NCBI GenBank assembly: GCA_014281115.1
Contig: JACONQ010000003.1
Location: 2,728,001 to 2,792,000 of the forward strand
DNA: 64,000 bases
From: Laburnicola sp. R22_1
Lineage: Eukaryota; Ascomycota; Dothideomycetes; Pleosporales; Didymosphaeriaceae
Direction: 5' to 3'
In this document: in pieces, positions 24,071 to 36,099 of the stretch
Layout: each line of letters opens with the position of its first letter
Position numbering within the stretch: the first letter of the stretch is position 1
Notes under the pieces: model-generated
Database searches by the model: none
Seen by the model: the letters and a program-made list of their open reading frames with translations, nothing else
Told to the model about the DNA's origin: nothing
Position numbers and translations under genes: made by a program

Positions 24071-24640
24071 ATTAAATTTAGTTAGGATATAGATAACTAG
24101 CTAGGCAAAGTTAAGGATAATCCCTAGAGATTTAGCAATCTTGTGCGACTAGAAGGATTATTAGAGGAGCCTCTAGAGCTTATCTTTAAGTACCCTATTA
24201 GTAATATCTTTAGGCTAAATCGTCGCGCCTTATGCCTTTAGATTTTAGAGTGTAAGGCACTTCTTTAGTATCTAGATATTAGTAGAGACGTAGCCTTTGT
24301 AACGTAATAATAGTATAACGCAGAGATTATACTAGAGAAGCTTAAAAATATAATTAAAAATAAAGGTAATAAGGACTATAAGGACGAGGACTAGAGTAAA
24401 GGGGAGAAGAAGTTTATTATAATATATAAGACACTAGAGGCGTAGTAGTAGCGTAAGAAGCTTATTAAGGTAGTGGCGATTATCTAGGCTGCTATTAAGG
24501 TAGGGGACCGCGGGTAATAAGAGTAAGAGTAAGTGGCGGCGGTAGAAGCATAGGGGAGATAGGTGGTGGTAGTAAGGTCCTAGGTGGCAGTATATAGCTC
24601 GCTAGTTACTAGAGGAAATCTACTATAGAAAGAGAGTTAG
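24070..24640 (+). pseudogene. Unidentified decayed reading frame
   Basis: Read through TAG/TAA, the plus strand gives about 190 residues without an evident frameshift: LVRLEGLLEEPLELIFKYP, then NIFRLNRRALCL, YLDISRDVAFVT and a highly charged stretch of Lys/Asp/Glu followed by an Arg-rich and Ala-rich tail. The stops are RIP-type and the codon pattern is more GC-rich than the flanks, which suggests former coding. I do not recognise a family. Confidence 0.35.
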
Positions 24641-26930
24641 ATAAAATAGTTAGGTTAGTTGCTATTATAATTATTATTGTTGTTATTGCAGCAAAAAATA
24701 TTATTAAAGAAATTATTAATTATGTAACATAGTAGTTAGTTAAATAGCCAGCCTGGAATTATATAACATTACAAATTAATCCTAGAAGAGAAGTTATTTG
24801 TAATTATAGTAAGACTTTAAGAGCCTAACTATGCTAGCGCACTATTAATAAATCTATTAGCTGCTTATATTATACACCAAAACGCTAATAATTAAAATAT
24901 ATATCTACTAACTAAGAATTCTTTAGACTACACATTTTGTAGTTTATTCTAAGTTTGACCCTACTGTAACACAAGTTACTATTATCCTAAACACGCCAGA
25001 TAACTAGTTCTAATTGTTTATTCGCTAAGACGTTGCTAATTACTATAGTCTCTGGCAATACATTAATCCTAACGTAGCGAAAAAGAATCTCCCTAAGCTG
25101 CAGAAGCCTTTAAGCCTCAACTTACTAATTATAAGCTTAAAGCTACTAGGCGCTATTATCTATCGACTAATAATTAAGAATTCTAGTAATGAGAATGTAA
25201 TTAATAGGAACGCTGCTATACTAAGTACTACACCTAAAAGAAGGCAATAGCTAACCTAAATAGAAACATTAGTAAGATAATTGCTATACGATATATACAT
25301 CTAATTAAGGATTATAATACTCTATACAACTAACTAGTTATTCTTAGGACGTTCTTTTGTCTAATAGATGCGACCTATTACTAAGAGTTTGCCAGGCTCT
25401 ACTCTAATATCTTCCTCCCTATTAGACCTAAAGTTAATACGCTAATATTCTAATTATTTATATAGTTTAATAACCCTATATATAGGTACTATATATACTA
25501 AGCTATGTAATAGCATTCTTCTTATTAGTACTCACACTATTCTTTATACTCCTACTATAGATAATTACAGCCTAAGTTTCTAAGCCTTAACACTACCTTG
25601 TTAAACCTATGTAAGAAGGTCACCTTTAGAACGCTTTCTTAGAAACAATTAGGCTGCTCTTTAATAAGTTTTTCTAACTCTCTAATAATGCTAGGAAGTT
25701 GGTGGGTAATAGCTTTATTAGTTATTACCTAATTCTTGTAGATTTAGCGGACAGATTCTAGTGTCTAGATAATATTAAGCTTATTCCAAAGTATTCCCCC
25801 TTCTATTAAGCAGTTTATAGATGAATGCACAGTATATATAATTCTTAGACCTAGAGGTAGTAATAGAATATTATCTTACTTAAGGAGAAGAAGTCTTTAC
25901 TTTCTATTTAAAACCTAATTACACCTAGATATTGCAAACGTATCCTACTAGGATTCTATCTTCTCCTATAGAATAATTATCCAAAATTGCGTGCTAGCAA
26001 GACTCCTTATCTATATACCACATAAGCTACCAGGGTGTAGCCTAAAAAAGACACCCATAAGCCTAAGAATACTAAAGCTAGTATAGCTAGCTATATTAAC
26101 TAGTATTAATATAACACGTTTGCTAAGAGTGTAACCTTTAGCTCTTTTAAAGAGACTCTAAAGTAAGTAGAAGCGAAAGAGTATTATAAAAAGCGGCTAA
26201 TAATATTTAGTAAGATTAGGCAGATGTAGAGCATTAGCGCCTTTAAGACGGTTAGTTTATATTCTAGTTACAAAGTTGCTAATAGATATAGACACTAGCT
26301 AGAAGTTATTAATCTTTCTAATATTATTAATAGTATAACTTAATCTATCTTAGAGTAGAGAAGCTACGCTATTAATAGTATATATTCTAGAATCTATAAA
26401 CTTCTCCTTTATCACAATTGGCTTGTAAAAGATCTGGCTCTTTTAAGCAGCTATAAGAAATTTATTTAAGGCATAGTAGTGTACTTTAGTTTTACTAGCC
26501 AAGGGTGCACTACTATAAGAAACTCCACTATTTAAGTGCGTCCAAACTAAGGCCTATTTTATATCTAGGTTAAACTATTACGCACAACACTTTTATTATT
26601 ATAAAGCGCCTCTATAATATGCCTTATTTATAAGCTTTGTTATATATCCCTTAAGTAAATTGTAATATCTTATTTAGAGGACTTCTTTAATAGTTAGAAG
26701 GGTATAGGCAAGCGAAGATAATACAATTACAGAGTCTAAACACTTTAACTATTGCTACCTTTATCGCTTTACTAAACTATAGCGCAGATTAAGTATTTTA
26801 ACTATAGGCTTATAATAAGTAAGGGCATCTTTCTATACTTCTACTTGCTATATATTTGCTAGGATAACTAACATACTTAGAATAAAGGGCGCTAGAGTCT
26901 TACGCGTTGGACTATCTATGCCAATATCTC
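24640..26930 (+). pseudogene. Possible decayed gene, family unknown
   Basis: On the plus strand several long frames carry few stops other than TAG/TAA, for example around 25560-26080 (LNTTLLNLCKKVTFRT, LLVITQFLQIQRTDSSVQ, SIPPSIKQFIDECTVY). Frames change along the way, so indels or introns are likely. Element B is inserted at the right edge and similar sequence seems to resume after 30599. No domain recognised. Confidence 0.3.
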
Positions 26931-27890
26931 TAAGCCGCCCCACCGACCTATGGCACACCCTACCTATCGCGCGCAACGCGTTCGCGCACACAGAATTCTT
27001 CTAACTGTAATATCTCCACAACCACATATAATTATCACATATAATTGTAGATATAGAGCCTTAATATAGTCCCTATAATCTCAAGCACGCAATATATGAA
27101 GCTAAGATGCTGCAAGGCGCCTTAGTACGGTCCATAGCCTCAGACTACGCGATCCCACCCTCCACACTTCGAAACCGCCTCAATGGCCGCACCAATGCGG
27201 TATCTGCACAGTTACCACGCCAGAAGCTCTCTCCTAATTAGGAGAGATGGCTCGCTAATTGGATAGTTAAGGAGCATAGCCTTTGGCGCGCTCTAAGCCA
27301 TGCTACTATACCCAAAATGGCCAATTGCATCGTACGCGTTAACAGCGACCACATTCCTATAGGCAAGAATTGGATTGCCAGCTTTAGAGCTCGTAATCCA
27401 ACCATTACCACCCTAATCGGTCGATTACTCGATAAAGCACGCGTTAATAGGTTAGACAAATTAACTCTTAAAGGGTTCTTTACTATATTAAAGGCTATTG
27501 TTAGCAAACACTATATTAAACTATCTAATATCTGGAATATAGACGAACACGGCCTTTAGCAAGGTAGTAGTAGCAATGGGAGAGTACTAGAACCTGTAAC
27601 GAAGTTAGGATCCAAGCGTACGTACGTGAAAGAGCCTGGATCAACTAATTAGATATTAATTATAGAATGCGCTAGCGCCAAGAGCCGCTCTATCAAGCCT
27701 CTTATTATATTTAAGAGCGCAGGGCTTTAAAGTACTTAGTTCTCTATTAATAACGCGCCTAATTGGCACTATACAGTGTCTAAAAATGGCTAGACATTAA
27801 ATAATATTAGTCTGCGGTGGCTAGAGACTAAATTTCTACCAGAAAGTACGCCTAACAACTTATCTAACTGGCGCCTTCTTATCTGCGATA

Positions 27891-29681
27891 AGCTCGGCTA
27901 TATAGCTATTAATTACATAGGGTTCCTAATTACCCTACTAAAACGCGCACCCTGAATAAAACACGCGATATCTCTCAACAACGCTCTTATAATTGCCATT
28001 AAGTATACATAGATTTAAGCGCTATAGCTGCTATAGCTACTATAGCCCTTTCTAAAGCGCTTAATATAGTATATTTACGTTGCTAAGCTGCTAAAGCCTT
28101 AGCTGCGCGCATACCCTCTATAATAGTCTCTACCTTTGCAAAGCGTTGATTTGGGTCTATCTAAACGCGCTTTTGTGGCTGGTGAGAGCTAGTAGTCTAT
28201 AGATAATACTCAAGGCGTCTTTTCTCTAATTCTAGCCCTATAGCTCTAGTATTCGCAGCTGCTAGCGCCTTACCTGCTTTTTATAGGAGGAGCCAGGTCC
28301 TACAATCTAGGTTTTTAAGGCTCTGGACGTCGCGCTGCGCCAAGTAGAGATCCCAAGGGCCTTAAGGGGTAGAGAGGAAGCTCTAAGGCTGCTGCTAAGG
28401 TTACTGCTAAGGCGTAGGCGTTGTAGGCCTCTAAGAGACCTGCAACAAGCTAAGCACGTGATTAATGTTAAATGGGCAGATACTAGCAGCCTACTAACTA
28501 GCTTAAATCACACGCTTTGTAAAGCCTTCCTCCCTAGCTTAATAGTAGCAGGCAATAAAGCGCTCCTTCTTAACAGGCGCGGCGTCGTTAAGTAATGCGA
28601 GCTCCTGGATCTGGCGTTAATAACTAGACTTAATTACTAAGAAAGGAGCGAGATCTAGAGGCTATAAGACGTGAGAGGAGTGCGTAGGTAGGTATAGGAG
28701 CTTAATTTAATGCTGTTTATAGAGCCAGAGGAACTTAATATTAATATAGCTACTATGGCTGTTAAGAATAAGTAGGCGGTACTAGCTGTTAGCTAGCGCC
28801 GTCTTAGGGATGGATATGCGCTGCAGCCACTTAACACCTATCGTATTTAACGTCTATCCATTCTTAGAGGTTATATAGAGCCAGTTAGGTATTAATTTGG
28901 CTAGGAACTAGGTAATCTATAGGCTCTAGCCCTTAAAAATAACTACGCAGCGTAGCTTCCGCCCTGTTGCCAATACACACTTAATTATTAAGACCTACTC
29001 GCAATTCTCTGGCAACTTAACGTAAGCCTTCTTCTTTAATACCCTAGCAAGGACTCTAGTATTAGTACATACACCTAGCGCAATGCCAGTCTTATCCATA
29101 TTGTACGTATTCTCTGTCTGTATATTAAGTCGCTGTTAAGTCTGCTTATAGAGCTCTAGAAACGCGCGGAGCTATTCTAGCGTAGCTGCCTTAGCTCTCT
29201 AGGCGTTAAGCTTCCAGCCTACTACTAAGGCGACGCGTAGCTGGCGCTTAATAAAGTGTGAGAGCTAGAGCTTACTAATAGACTGATTGTCGCCGTTTAT
29301 GCGCAGAATTCGATTTGCCATCTCTCGCGCGCAAGCGTATGGAGGAGGATAGCCGCGTGCGTCTTCTTTAAGGATCTATTTAACAAGGAAATCCTCTTAT
29401 AGAGGAGTTAATCGCTGCTAGTGTTAATGGCTAAGCGCGCTTGTTGTTGCGCCACAGAGTCGCGTTGATAGTGTAGATTGAGGGATATTGTACGCCTTTG
29501 CAGCTACGCGTTGGCTAGAATAAAGATCTGCGTTAAAATCGCTAATAGCTAATTGTATAGCTAGCTCACGGGCGTCCATTTTAATAAGTGTTGTTGAGAG
29601 ATATCGCGTGTTTTGTTTAGGGTGCGCGTTTTAGTGGGGTGATTAGGAACCCTATGTAATTAATAACTATATAGCCGAGCT
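27891..29681 (-). mobile_element. Pogo-like element C, copy 1 (nested in element B)
   Basis: 1791 bp with TA duplications at 27889-27890 and 29682-29683 and long TIRs of roughly 95 bp starting AGCTCGGCTATATAG. Exactly the same length as copy 2 at 52286-54076 but in the opposite orientation. Inserted inside the codons for the DSHGSH catalytic motif of element B transposase. Confidence 0.95.
27999..29579 (-). pseudogene. Element C transposase pseudogene (copy 1)
   Basis: Minus strand, ATG 29579-29577 (MDARELAIQ), TAA 28001-27999, 527 codons, identical in length to copy 2 with no indel between them. Catalytic region: YNMDKTGIALG keeps the first Asp, LLILNSHSSY has Asn at the second, PLDLA keeps the third. 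The C-terminal third is Gln/Ala/Arg-rich. RIP-type stops throughout. Confidence 0.85.
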
Positions 29682-30599
29682 TAGTCACGGCTCGCATGCA
29701 ACGACAGAATTCATGTAGACAGCTAAAACTAATTAGATCTTCGTCCTATACTTGCCTCCTCACACTTCGCATCTACTTTAGTCTCTTAATCTATTATTCT
29801 TTGGCCCACTAAAGCAGAATTACTGTTAGGAGCTAGATAGGCTGTCAGCCCTATCCAATGCAGCACTAGTCAAGCGCAATTGCTTCCTTATGCTATACGC
29901 AGACGCTCGAGGCTGTGTTACAGCCAATTATATCACAATAGGGTTCCGTACAGCTGGTATACATCTGTACAACTCTAGAAAGGTCCTCGATTCTTTACAA
30001 CTACCGTGCAATCAGAAGGTTATAGTACCTCCAACAACTCCGAGCCTACCCTGGAAGCGCAAGCGATCACCCATAGTTCGTACACTATCTAGACCTTAAG
30101 AGATACCCTGTCTATTGGCAAATCTGGCAGATGGACAAGGATCTAGGGCGCAACGGCGGGTAGAGAAGGCGCTAATAAAGGGTTGGTCGCAGCAATCAAC
30201 CAAGCTAGCTGCAGCCAAGGTGCGTATTACTAGACTTAAGGCTTAAGTTAAGGATCTAAAGCCTAATAAACGCACAAAGGTCAAAGTAGACCTTAATATT
30301 AGCTTTGCAGGGCTTAACAATATTAAGATTGCACAGGAGCGGTCACAGAAGGCTTTGGCAAAGGATAGGCTTTGCCAAGGCTGTAGAGCAACAACGAGGG
30401 CCGCCAGAGGTCGTAGACGAGGCGGGCAACAGGGAAAATTATCTAGATGGCTTAGTAGACTGACTAGCTTTGTTTTTAAATAGTTTTAAAAGTTAAAACA
30501 TGAAAAATTGCTATACAGAATATAATTTTGATAAGGAGGTTGCCTATTCGGGCGCGTGCGCCATAGGTGGGGTGCGTCATAGGTCGGTGGGGCGGCTTA

Positions 30600-32640
30600 G
30601 TTAATAGAAAGTCTAAATTACACTTAAATTCCATGCCTAAGTTAGATTAAGTCTTGTTTTAAGAGCCTTAAATGACTATGATATCTATTTATAATATAAC
30701 TGGCATAGTAATAATAACGTGTAATAGATATTTATCTAGTAACGTTATCTAAGTATTAACCTTAGAAATATTAAGTTCTAATATCTACTAGGGAAAGAAA
30801 TTATAACTGTAATAATTCTAGCCATAGTAAAGACTAATAGGTTTACTAAGTCTTAAGAGATTCTCGCCTAGGGGGCAGCTACTATCTAGACGTGCACCTA
30901 TAAATAGATCGCATTAAAAATTAAATATAGAGTCTAATACTTAAAATATCCTAATTAGAAGTTTATGCAAGTAAAGACTAAGACCGCGTAGGCTCTCTAT
31001 AAGAGACATTAACTAGCCTAAAATTAGGAAAGTAGTCTAGAGAGTATTTACAGGCTAGCTAGATAGCAACCTTAACTATTACTTAGAAGGAGCATTCTGC
31101 GGCATAGAGCATATTTAAAGATATATTTATTATGAAAATTCTTAGTTGTAGGCAATAAAAACACTATAGCAATCTTTCACTAGAAGGTACAAATAGACGT
31201 AGTTTAGTTAGAGCTAACTTAGCTATGGGCCCCCAGATTTTAGAGAAAATTGTTCGCTCTTATCTATTAGCTATAGGTTAATTTTATTATAAGTTAGTGT
31301 TATTAATTCTAAAGTAGGCAGAGTAAAATCCTAACCTAATTATATTATTGCGTTGTTGAGCGTTTTCGTCTAGCCATTCTTAATACCTTAACAATATTAG
31401 TTAAGTAGGACAGTATTAAGTCGCAGGCAGAAGTTCTTAGTAAAATAAAAATATCTTATAGTATAGGCTTAAAGAGTATACATTTACGTCTGTTATACCT
31501 TATTCTAGCCATAGTAGAGAAGAAGCTATAGAGACTAGAGTACTGCAATAACAAAATAATTATAGACGTAGTTAGCTTCACAGTATACTTTTTTACACTT
31601 CTTCCTATTTCCTTTAATTAACTTAGTAAGTAATATATGCTCTTACTAATATAAATTAACATTTAATATATTAGGACACGTAATTTATACAATAGTGCTT
31701 AATACTATTATATAAGTGTTAACTTATACATATTAAAGAAGCAAATTATTATAAAGCTTTGTATAGGCGGAGGTAGGCGCGCGGTTTATCTAGAAATAAT
31801 AAAGTTAGGTAAGAAAGTTACGCGCTTTATTATTTAGGCTTAAAATAATGCTGCTATCTATTATTATACTATTGCTAATTTTGGACTTAGTTATAGACAT
31901 AGTAGTAAGCTAAACTACTAATAAATATGTAGATAGCGAGTAGAGCGGGCTAAGGCTAAGTGGGCTAAGGCTAAATAGTAAAAGAACCTCATACACAGAC
32001 TAATAGTAGAATACTTTAAAAAAATTAAGAGTAGCCTATGTAATAGTACGTTATTAACCCAAAGTAAAGATATATAGCCAAATATAGCCTAGTATATACT
32101 AGAAGTTATAGTGCCTATGTCTATTAGTATACTCTACCTTAAAATTTAAATCTCTAGTCTATTATAAGCATAACTATGTCCCCTATAAAACGCCGCACAT
32201 ATATATATATATATATATACAAAGTACCTATTTATCTAGTAGCCCTAGTAATTCTAAACATATTGTTATCTTATTTCTCTACCACACTTCGCAACTATCA
32301 CTTAATTATTAAATACACCTAGGTAAAGTTAGCTTTATTCTTAGCATATTAAATATTACTATACTAGAGCTATTAAACTTCTAAGCATTATTACCTTATT
32401 TTACAATCTACCTATAGTGTCTATAGGAACTTTAAGCTCATTAACACAGAACAGTTATAGTTGCTACTATAGATTCCTTTATAGTTATTAGCGATATAAT
32501 CTTTACAAATAACTCAAAGTTACTACTAATCCTAGTAGGCAGGCTAACTAAATTTATAAATATAGAAGTTATCTCTAAAAGTGTCGCGCTCCACAAATAC
32601 GTTGACCTAATACGCATAGTAGTTTAAGTCTCTAAGAATC
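30600..32640. other. AT-rich decayed sequence between elements B and E
   Basis: No identified gene over most of this stretch. Plus-strand frames around 31130-31320 (LSLEGTNRRSLVRANLAM) look formerly coding but are unrecognised. An (AT)n run lies at 32197-32218. At the right edge (about 32400-32640, minus strand) the sequence may continue the LysM gene that element E interrupts. Confidence 0.35.
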
Positions 32641-32645
32641 TATTA

Positions 32646-34494
32646 ACATGGATGGCAAGCGAGCGGCGCAGGCAAGCGAGCGGCGCACCCCATCAACTTT
32701 CGCACCCGCTCTAAACGCGTCCTACAACAACTCCACGCCACAACACTTAAATGGCTTCAAAGGAAGCAGATATTCAGCTTGCCATCTTTTTAATTAATAC
32801 CAGCCAGATCCAAAGCAACCAAGCTGCTGCAGCAGTCTACAATGTACCCAAAACAACGCTCCGCCGCCAACGCGCTAGGAGACCTACGCGACGCGATTGC
32901 CAGCCCAACTCGAAGAAGCTCACCTAGCTAGAAGAGGAGGTGATAATTCGTCATATACTTAATCTGGACCTACGTGGATTTTTGCCTACCTACTTAGCAA
33001 TTCGCGATATGGCAGATAAGCTGCTAGCTGCGCGCGGCGCAGGCCAGGTTGGACAGAAGTGGCCAGCCAACTTTGTTAGGCGTACAGACTCTCTTAAGAC
33101 GTGTTTTAACCGAGCCTACGATAGACAGAGAGCTCTCTATAAGGATCCTATCCTAATTAGCGCCTGGTTCAAGCTTGTAGAGCAGACTAAGGCCAGGTAC
33201 AGCATCTGCGATAAGGACGTCTACAATTTTAATAAGGCTAGCTTTATAATAGGCAAGATTACGACTTAGCTCGTTATTATAGGGTTAGAGAGAAGAGGCC
33301 GGCCAAAGGCTGTCCAGCCTAGGAACCGCGAGTGGGTGACACTTGTCCAAGCAATCAACGCTGCTAGCTGGGCTATCCCACCGTTTATTATCTTTGCTGG
33401 CCAGCACTACCTATCTGCTTGGTACAAGGAGGATATCCCGCGCGATTGGGCTATATCTCTTAGCGACAACGGCTGGACGACGAACGAGCTTGGAGTTAAG
33501 TGGCTAAAGCACTTTATTAAGTATACAGAGACCCAGATTGTTAGCACGCATAGGCTGCTTATCCTTAATAGCTATGCAAGCTACCACTCTCTTGAATTTC
33601 AACAGCTCTATAAGGAGAACAACATCTACACGCTTTGTATGCCGCCTCACTCCTTGTATCTGCTACAGCCACTTAATGTGGGCTGCTTCTCGCCGTTAAA
33701 GCGCGCGTACAGCCGAGAGGTTAAGGCTCTAATCCGTAACTACATTAACCACACCACAAAGCTTGAATTCCTGCCAGCCTTCAAGACAGCCTTTGAGCAA
33801 TTATTTACATCAGCCAATATCTATTCAGCCTTTCAAGGCGCAGGCCTTGTTCCTCTCTAGCCTGAAGCTGTTCTGTTAAAGCTAGATGTGCAGCTTCGTA
33901 CGCCTTCACCAGCTGCTCTGCCAGAGGCTCTCTAGGAAGCCAAAACGCCAAGCAACATACGTGAGCTTAAGGCTCAATCAACTCTAATCTGTAAGCGCGT
34001 TCAACAGCACAAGAGCTCCTCGCCTGCCTCTATTATTCAGGCGATTAATTAACTTAAGAAGGGTGCTAAAGTAATGATGCTCTCAGCTGAGCTTATGCGC
34101 GATCGGATTACTAGCCTTAAGAGAGCCAATAAGGCAGCAACTAAGCGTAGACAGCGCAAAAAGAAGCGGATACAGAAGCAGGGGACCTTAATAAAGGGAG
34201 AGGGAGAGAATATACTTGCTCAAAAGGCGGCTGACTAGCAGATAGAGCATGAACAGCGTCAAAGTGGAGAGCGATCAGGCCTGAGCCGCCAGGCTCTGGC
34301 GCGCTGCACAAGGTGCAGGGAGCTTGGGCATAACTCACATACGTGCAAAAAAGATACTTTAAATACTGCTTAATCTATTGTATTAAAATCTATATAGTAT
34401 ATTATATTGTGGTTGAGCTGCGCGACTTCAAAGGTGCGAAAAGTTGATGGGGTGCGCCGCTCGCTTGCCTGCGCCGCTCGCTTGCCATCCATGT
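32646..34494 (+). mobile_element. Pogo-like element E, complete
   Basis: 1849 bp, TA duplications at 32644-32645 and 34495-34496, perfect 55-bp TIRs (32646-32700 and 34440-34494). Each TIR has two identical 17-bp units GGCAAGCGAGCGGCGCA. No guest element. Higher GC than its flanks. Inserted in the LysM gene relic. Confidence 0.97.
32751..34373 (+). pseudogene. Element E transposase, one frame with six stops
   Basis: ATG 32751, TAA 34371; 540 residues, no frameshift. Internal stops at 32925, 33267, 33858, 33933, 34050 and 34236, all TAG or TAA. N-terminal helix-turn-helix (NQAAAAVYNVPKTTLRRQRA), CENP-B-type block (LNLDLRGFLPTYLAIRDMAD), catalytic core with Asn at all three positions where the family has Asp: FNKASFIIG (33231), [14 protein letters not shown] (33567) and LQPLNVGCF (33675). 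Each is explained by GAT-to-AAT after a T, i.e. TpG-to-TpA. A C-terminal CCHC zinc knuckle CTRCRELGHNSHTC (C-X2-C-X4-H-X4-C) is intact. Related to the transposases of A and D. Confidence 0.95.
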
Positions 34495-34496
34495 TA

Positions 34497-35760
34497 TAAT
34501 TTTCCTTTAATAATAGATTAACATAGTAGAAGAGATTAGCTATAATACTATTTTAAACACAAATTGCGCTATAGGTATTAGCGCTCTAGATAATATACTA
34601 TTTTTTATAATTAAGCATTATGCCTAGGGCAACTATAATGCCTTAAGATAGTAAAGTTAGTGTGTTTATATAGCTGTTATCTAGCTCTAAATTTAAAGTT
34701 AGTGTAGGCACTAGAAATATCCTAGTAAAAATTCTACCTTAGGGTAACACGTATATAGTTTTCCTATAAAAGTCTATAGTAGGCTAGATATTAGTGTAGT
34801 TAAACATAAGCTATAAGTTAAAATAGCAAAATAAGCCACATTATAGACTAAGTGCTAACTTAATTATTGTGTAGGTATTAGTTTTTAACACGCAATAAAT
34901 CTAGTACATTATTAGTATATATAGATTCGCACCTAGATTAGCGTTACTATAGTTAGGTATAATTGTCTAATTACCTATATATAGTATAGCGGCAGACACA
35001 CTTAAGGAATTTGCAATTAAGTTATAAGTGTCTCCTTTCTTAGTTATATAATATTTTCTAGTTAAGTAGTATAGTGCGGTATCTAGCAGAGTAGTTGTAA
35101 GCAAGGGAGAAATGTCTATTAGGTTCTTAAGACCATATTAACTATTAATATACTCTAGTTCTATTTTATAGAAGCTATTATATATAGAGTATTAGGAGAA
35201 TTATATAAGAGTTAGTTAGCGGATGTTATAGATACTGCATAATTCTATTTTAGGCATTTGGGTTATAGAGTTAACATTAGTAAATTTATTAATAATGTCT
35301 ATAGTTAACCTTAGCGTTTGCTAACTATTAATAAATCTCTCTCACTTACTATTACAGTACTCTATTATCTTAGGGTCTTTAACACAAATCTTATTAAAGC
35401 CCGCTCTATATAGCCATAAAATTAGTGTATATCTTATAAGGCCTTATATATAGAAGTTTTATACTATATATAACTACTAAACTTTATTAGAACTATATTA
35501 TTAAGTGTCTTTCTAGTGTACTTACTCATAACAGAGTTAAACCTATAGTTATAAACGTTTTAGCAATATCTTTACTATAATTATAGTATACAAATTTAGG
35601 TATTATATACTATCTTTTTAATAACTTAAGATAATCGCTTATATAAATTGTATCTATTAATATAATATTATTTAATAAGCCACAATAGCTTAGTAGTATA
35701 AAGCTACGCACATAGTCTACGCAGTTAATATTTGTAGAGAAAGCGCTAATATAGTCCTTT
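34497..35760 (-). pseudogene. LysM-domain (chitin-binding) protein pseudogene
   Basis: Minus strand. Reading through stops gives the order typical of secreted fungal multi-LysM proteins: a Cys-containing N-terminal part (CVKDPKIIEYCNS, about 35393-35350; PKIELCSIYN, about 35240), LysM 1 (YYITKKGDTYNLIANSLSVS, about 35065-34905; the family has KGDTC), LysM 2 (IYCVLKTNTYTIIKLALSLQ, about 34910-34740) and the start of LysM 3 (SANTYSAICV, about 34590-34560). Cys codons are repeatedly Tyr (TGT to TAT). Element E sits in LysM 3, and the frame may resume on its left (32640 downward, ILRDLNYYAYQVNV). Such proteins bind chitin oligomers and are often effectors. This one is dead. The start and any signal peptide were not resolved. 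Confidence 0.7.
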
Positions 35761-36099
35761 TTTAAGGTAACGTCTAGCTTTTCACTTTAGTAAATCGCAA
35801 ATCTACATACTAACTAACTTAACAGAAGTAGCACAATAATTCGCAGAAATTATAGCGCTATAGTTAATTATAATAATAATTAAGATAGTAGATATAAAAA
35901 GATAAGGCTTTTAATTATTAGACCGCTACTATCTAGCTATTATAGTAAGTGCTTAAATAGTCGCGCATTCTCTCTATAAGCCAAGATCTACCGCGACAGA
36001 GAATACAGCCTTAGATTCTATTTATAATCCTTAGCTAGCTATGGCTTATAAACTATAAATATTACCTGCTAAAATAGAACGACCTAGCTAAGATAGCAA

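Larger units (their letters stand above)
27053..30483 (+). pseudogene. Element B transposase pseudogene, interrupted by element C1
   Basis: The likely start is an ATA at 27053 that stands for ATG (reads MEP-stop-YSPYN if so). Blocks: helix-turn-helix DYAIPPSTLRNRLNG; IGKNWIASFRARNP; catalytic region with NIDEHGL, then LLICDSHGSHATTEF spanning the C1 insertion, and LNLLFFGPLKQNY. The first two catalytic Asp remain, the third is Asn. The frame is preserved exactly when C1 and one TA are removed. Open pieces at 27317-27559 and 29890-30099 are in the same frame. C-terminus is Lys/Arg-rich with a partial CQGC motif. Stop at 30481. Confidence 0.85.
26933..30597 (+). mobile_element. Pogo-like element B, carrying element C copy 1
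   Basis: TA duplications at 26931-26932 and 30598-30599. TIRs start AGCCGCCCCACCGACCTATG and contain two CCTATG-based units spaced 16 bp (right end CCTATGACGCACCCCA then CCTATGGCGC). The element is 1872 bp once the 1793 bp of element C1 plus one TA are removed. Confidence 0.9.

Noticed and set aside
32197..32218. (AT)n run as a regulatory element
   Set aside because: A simple microsatellite in AT-rich sequence, nothing points to a function.
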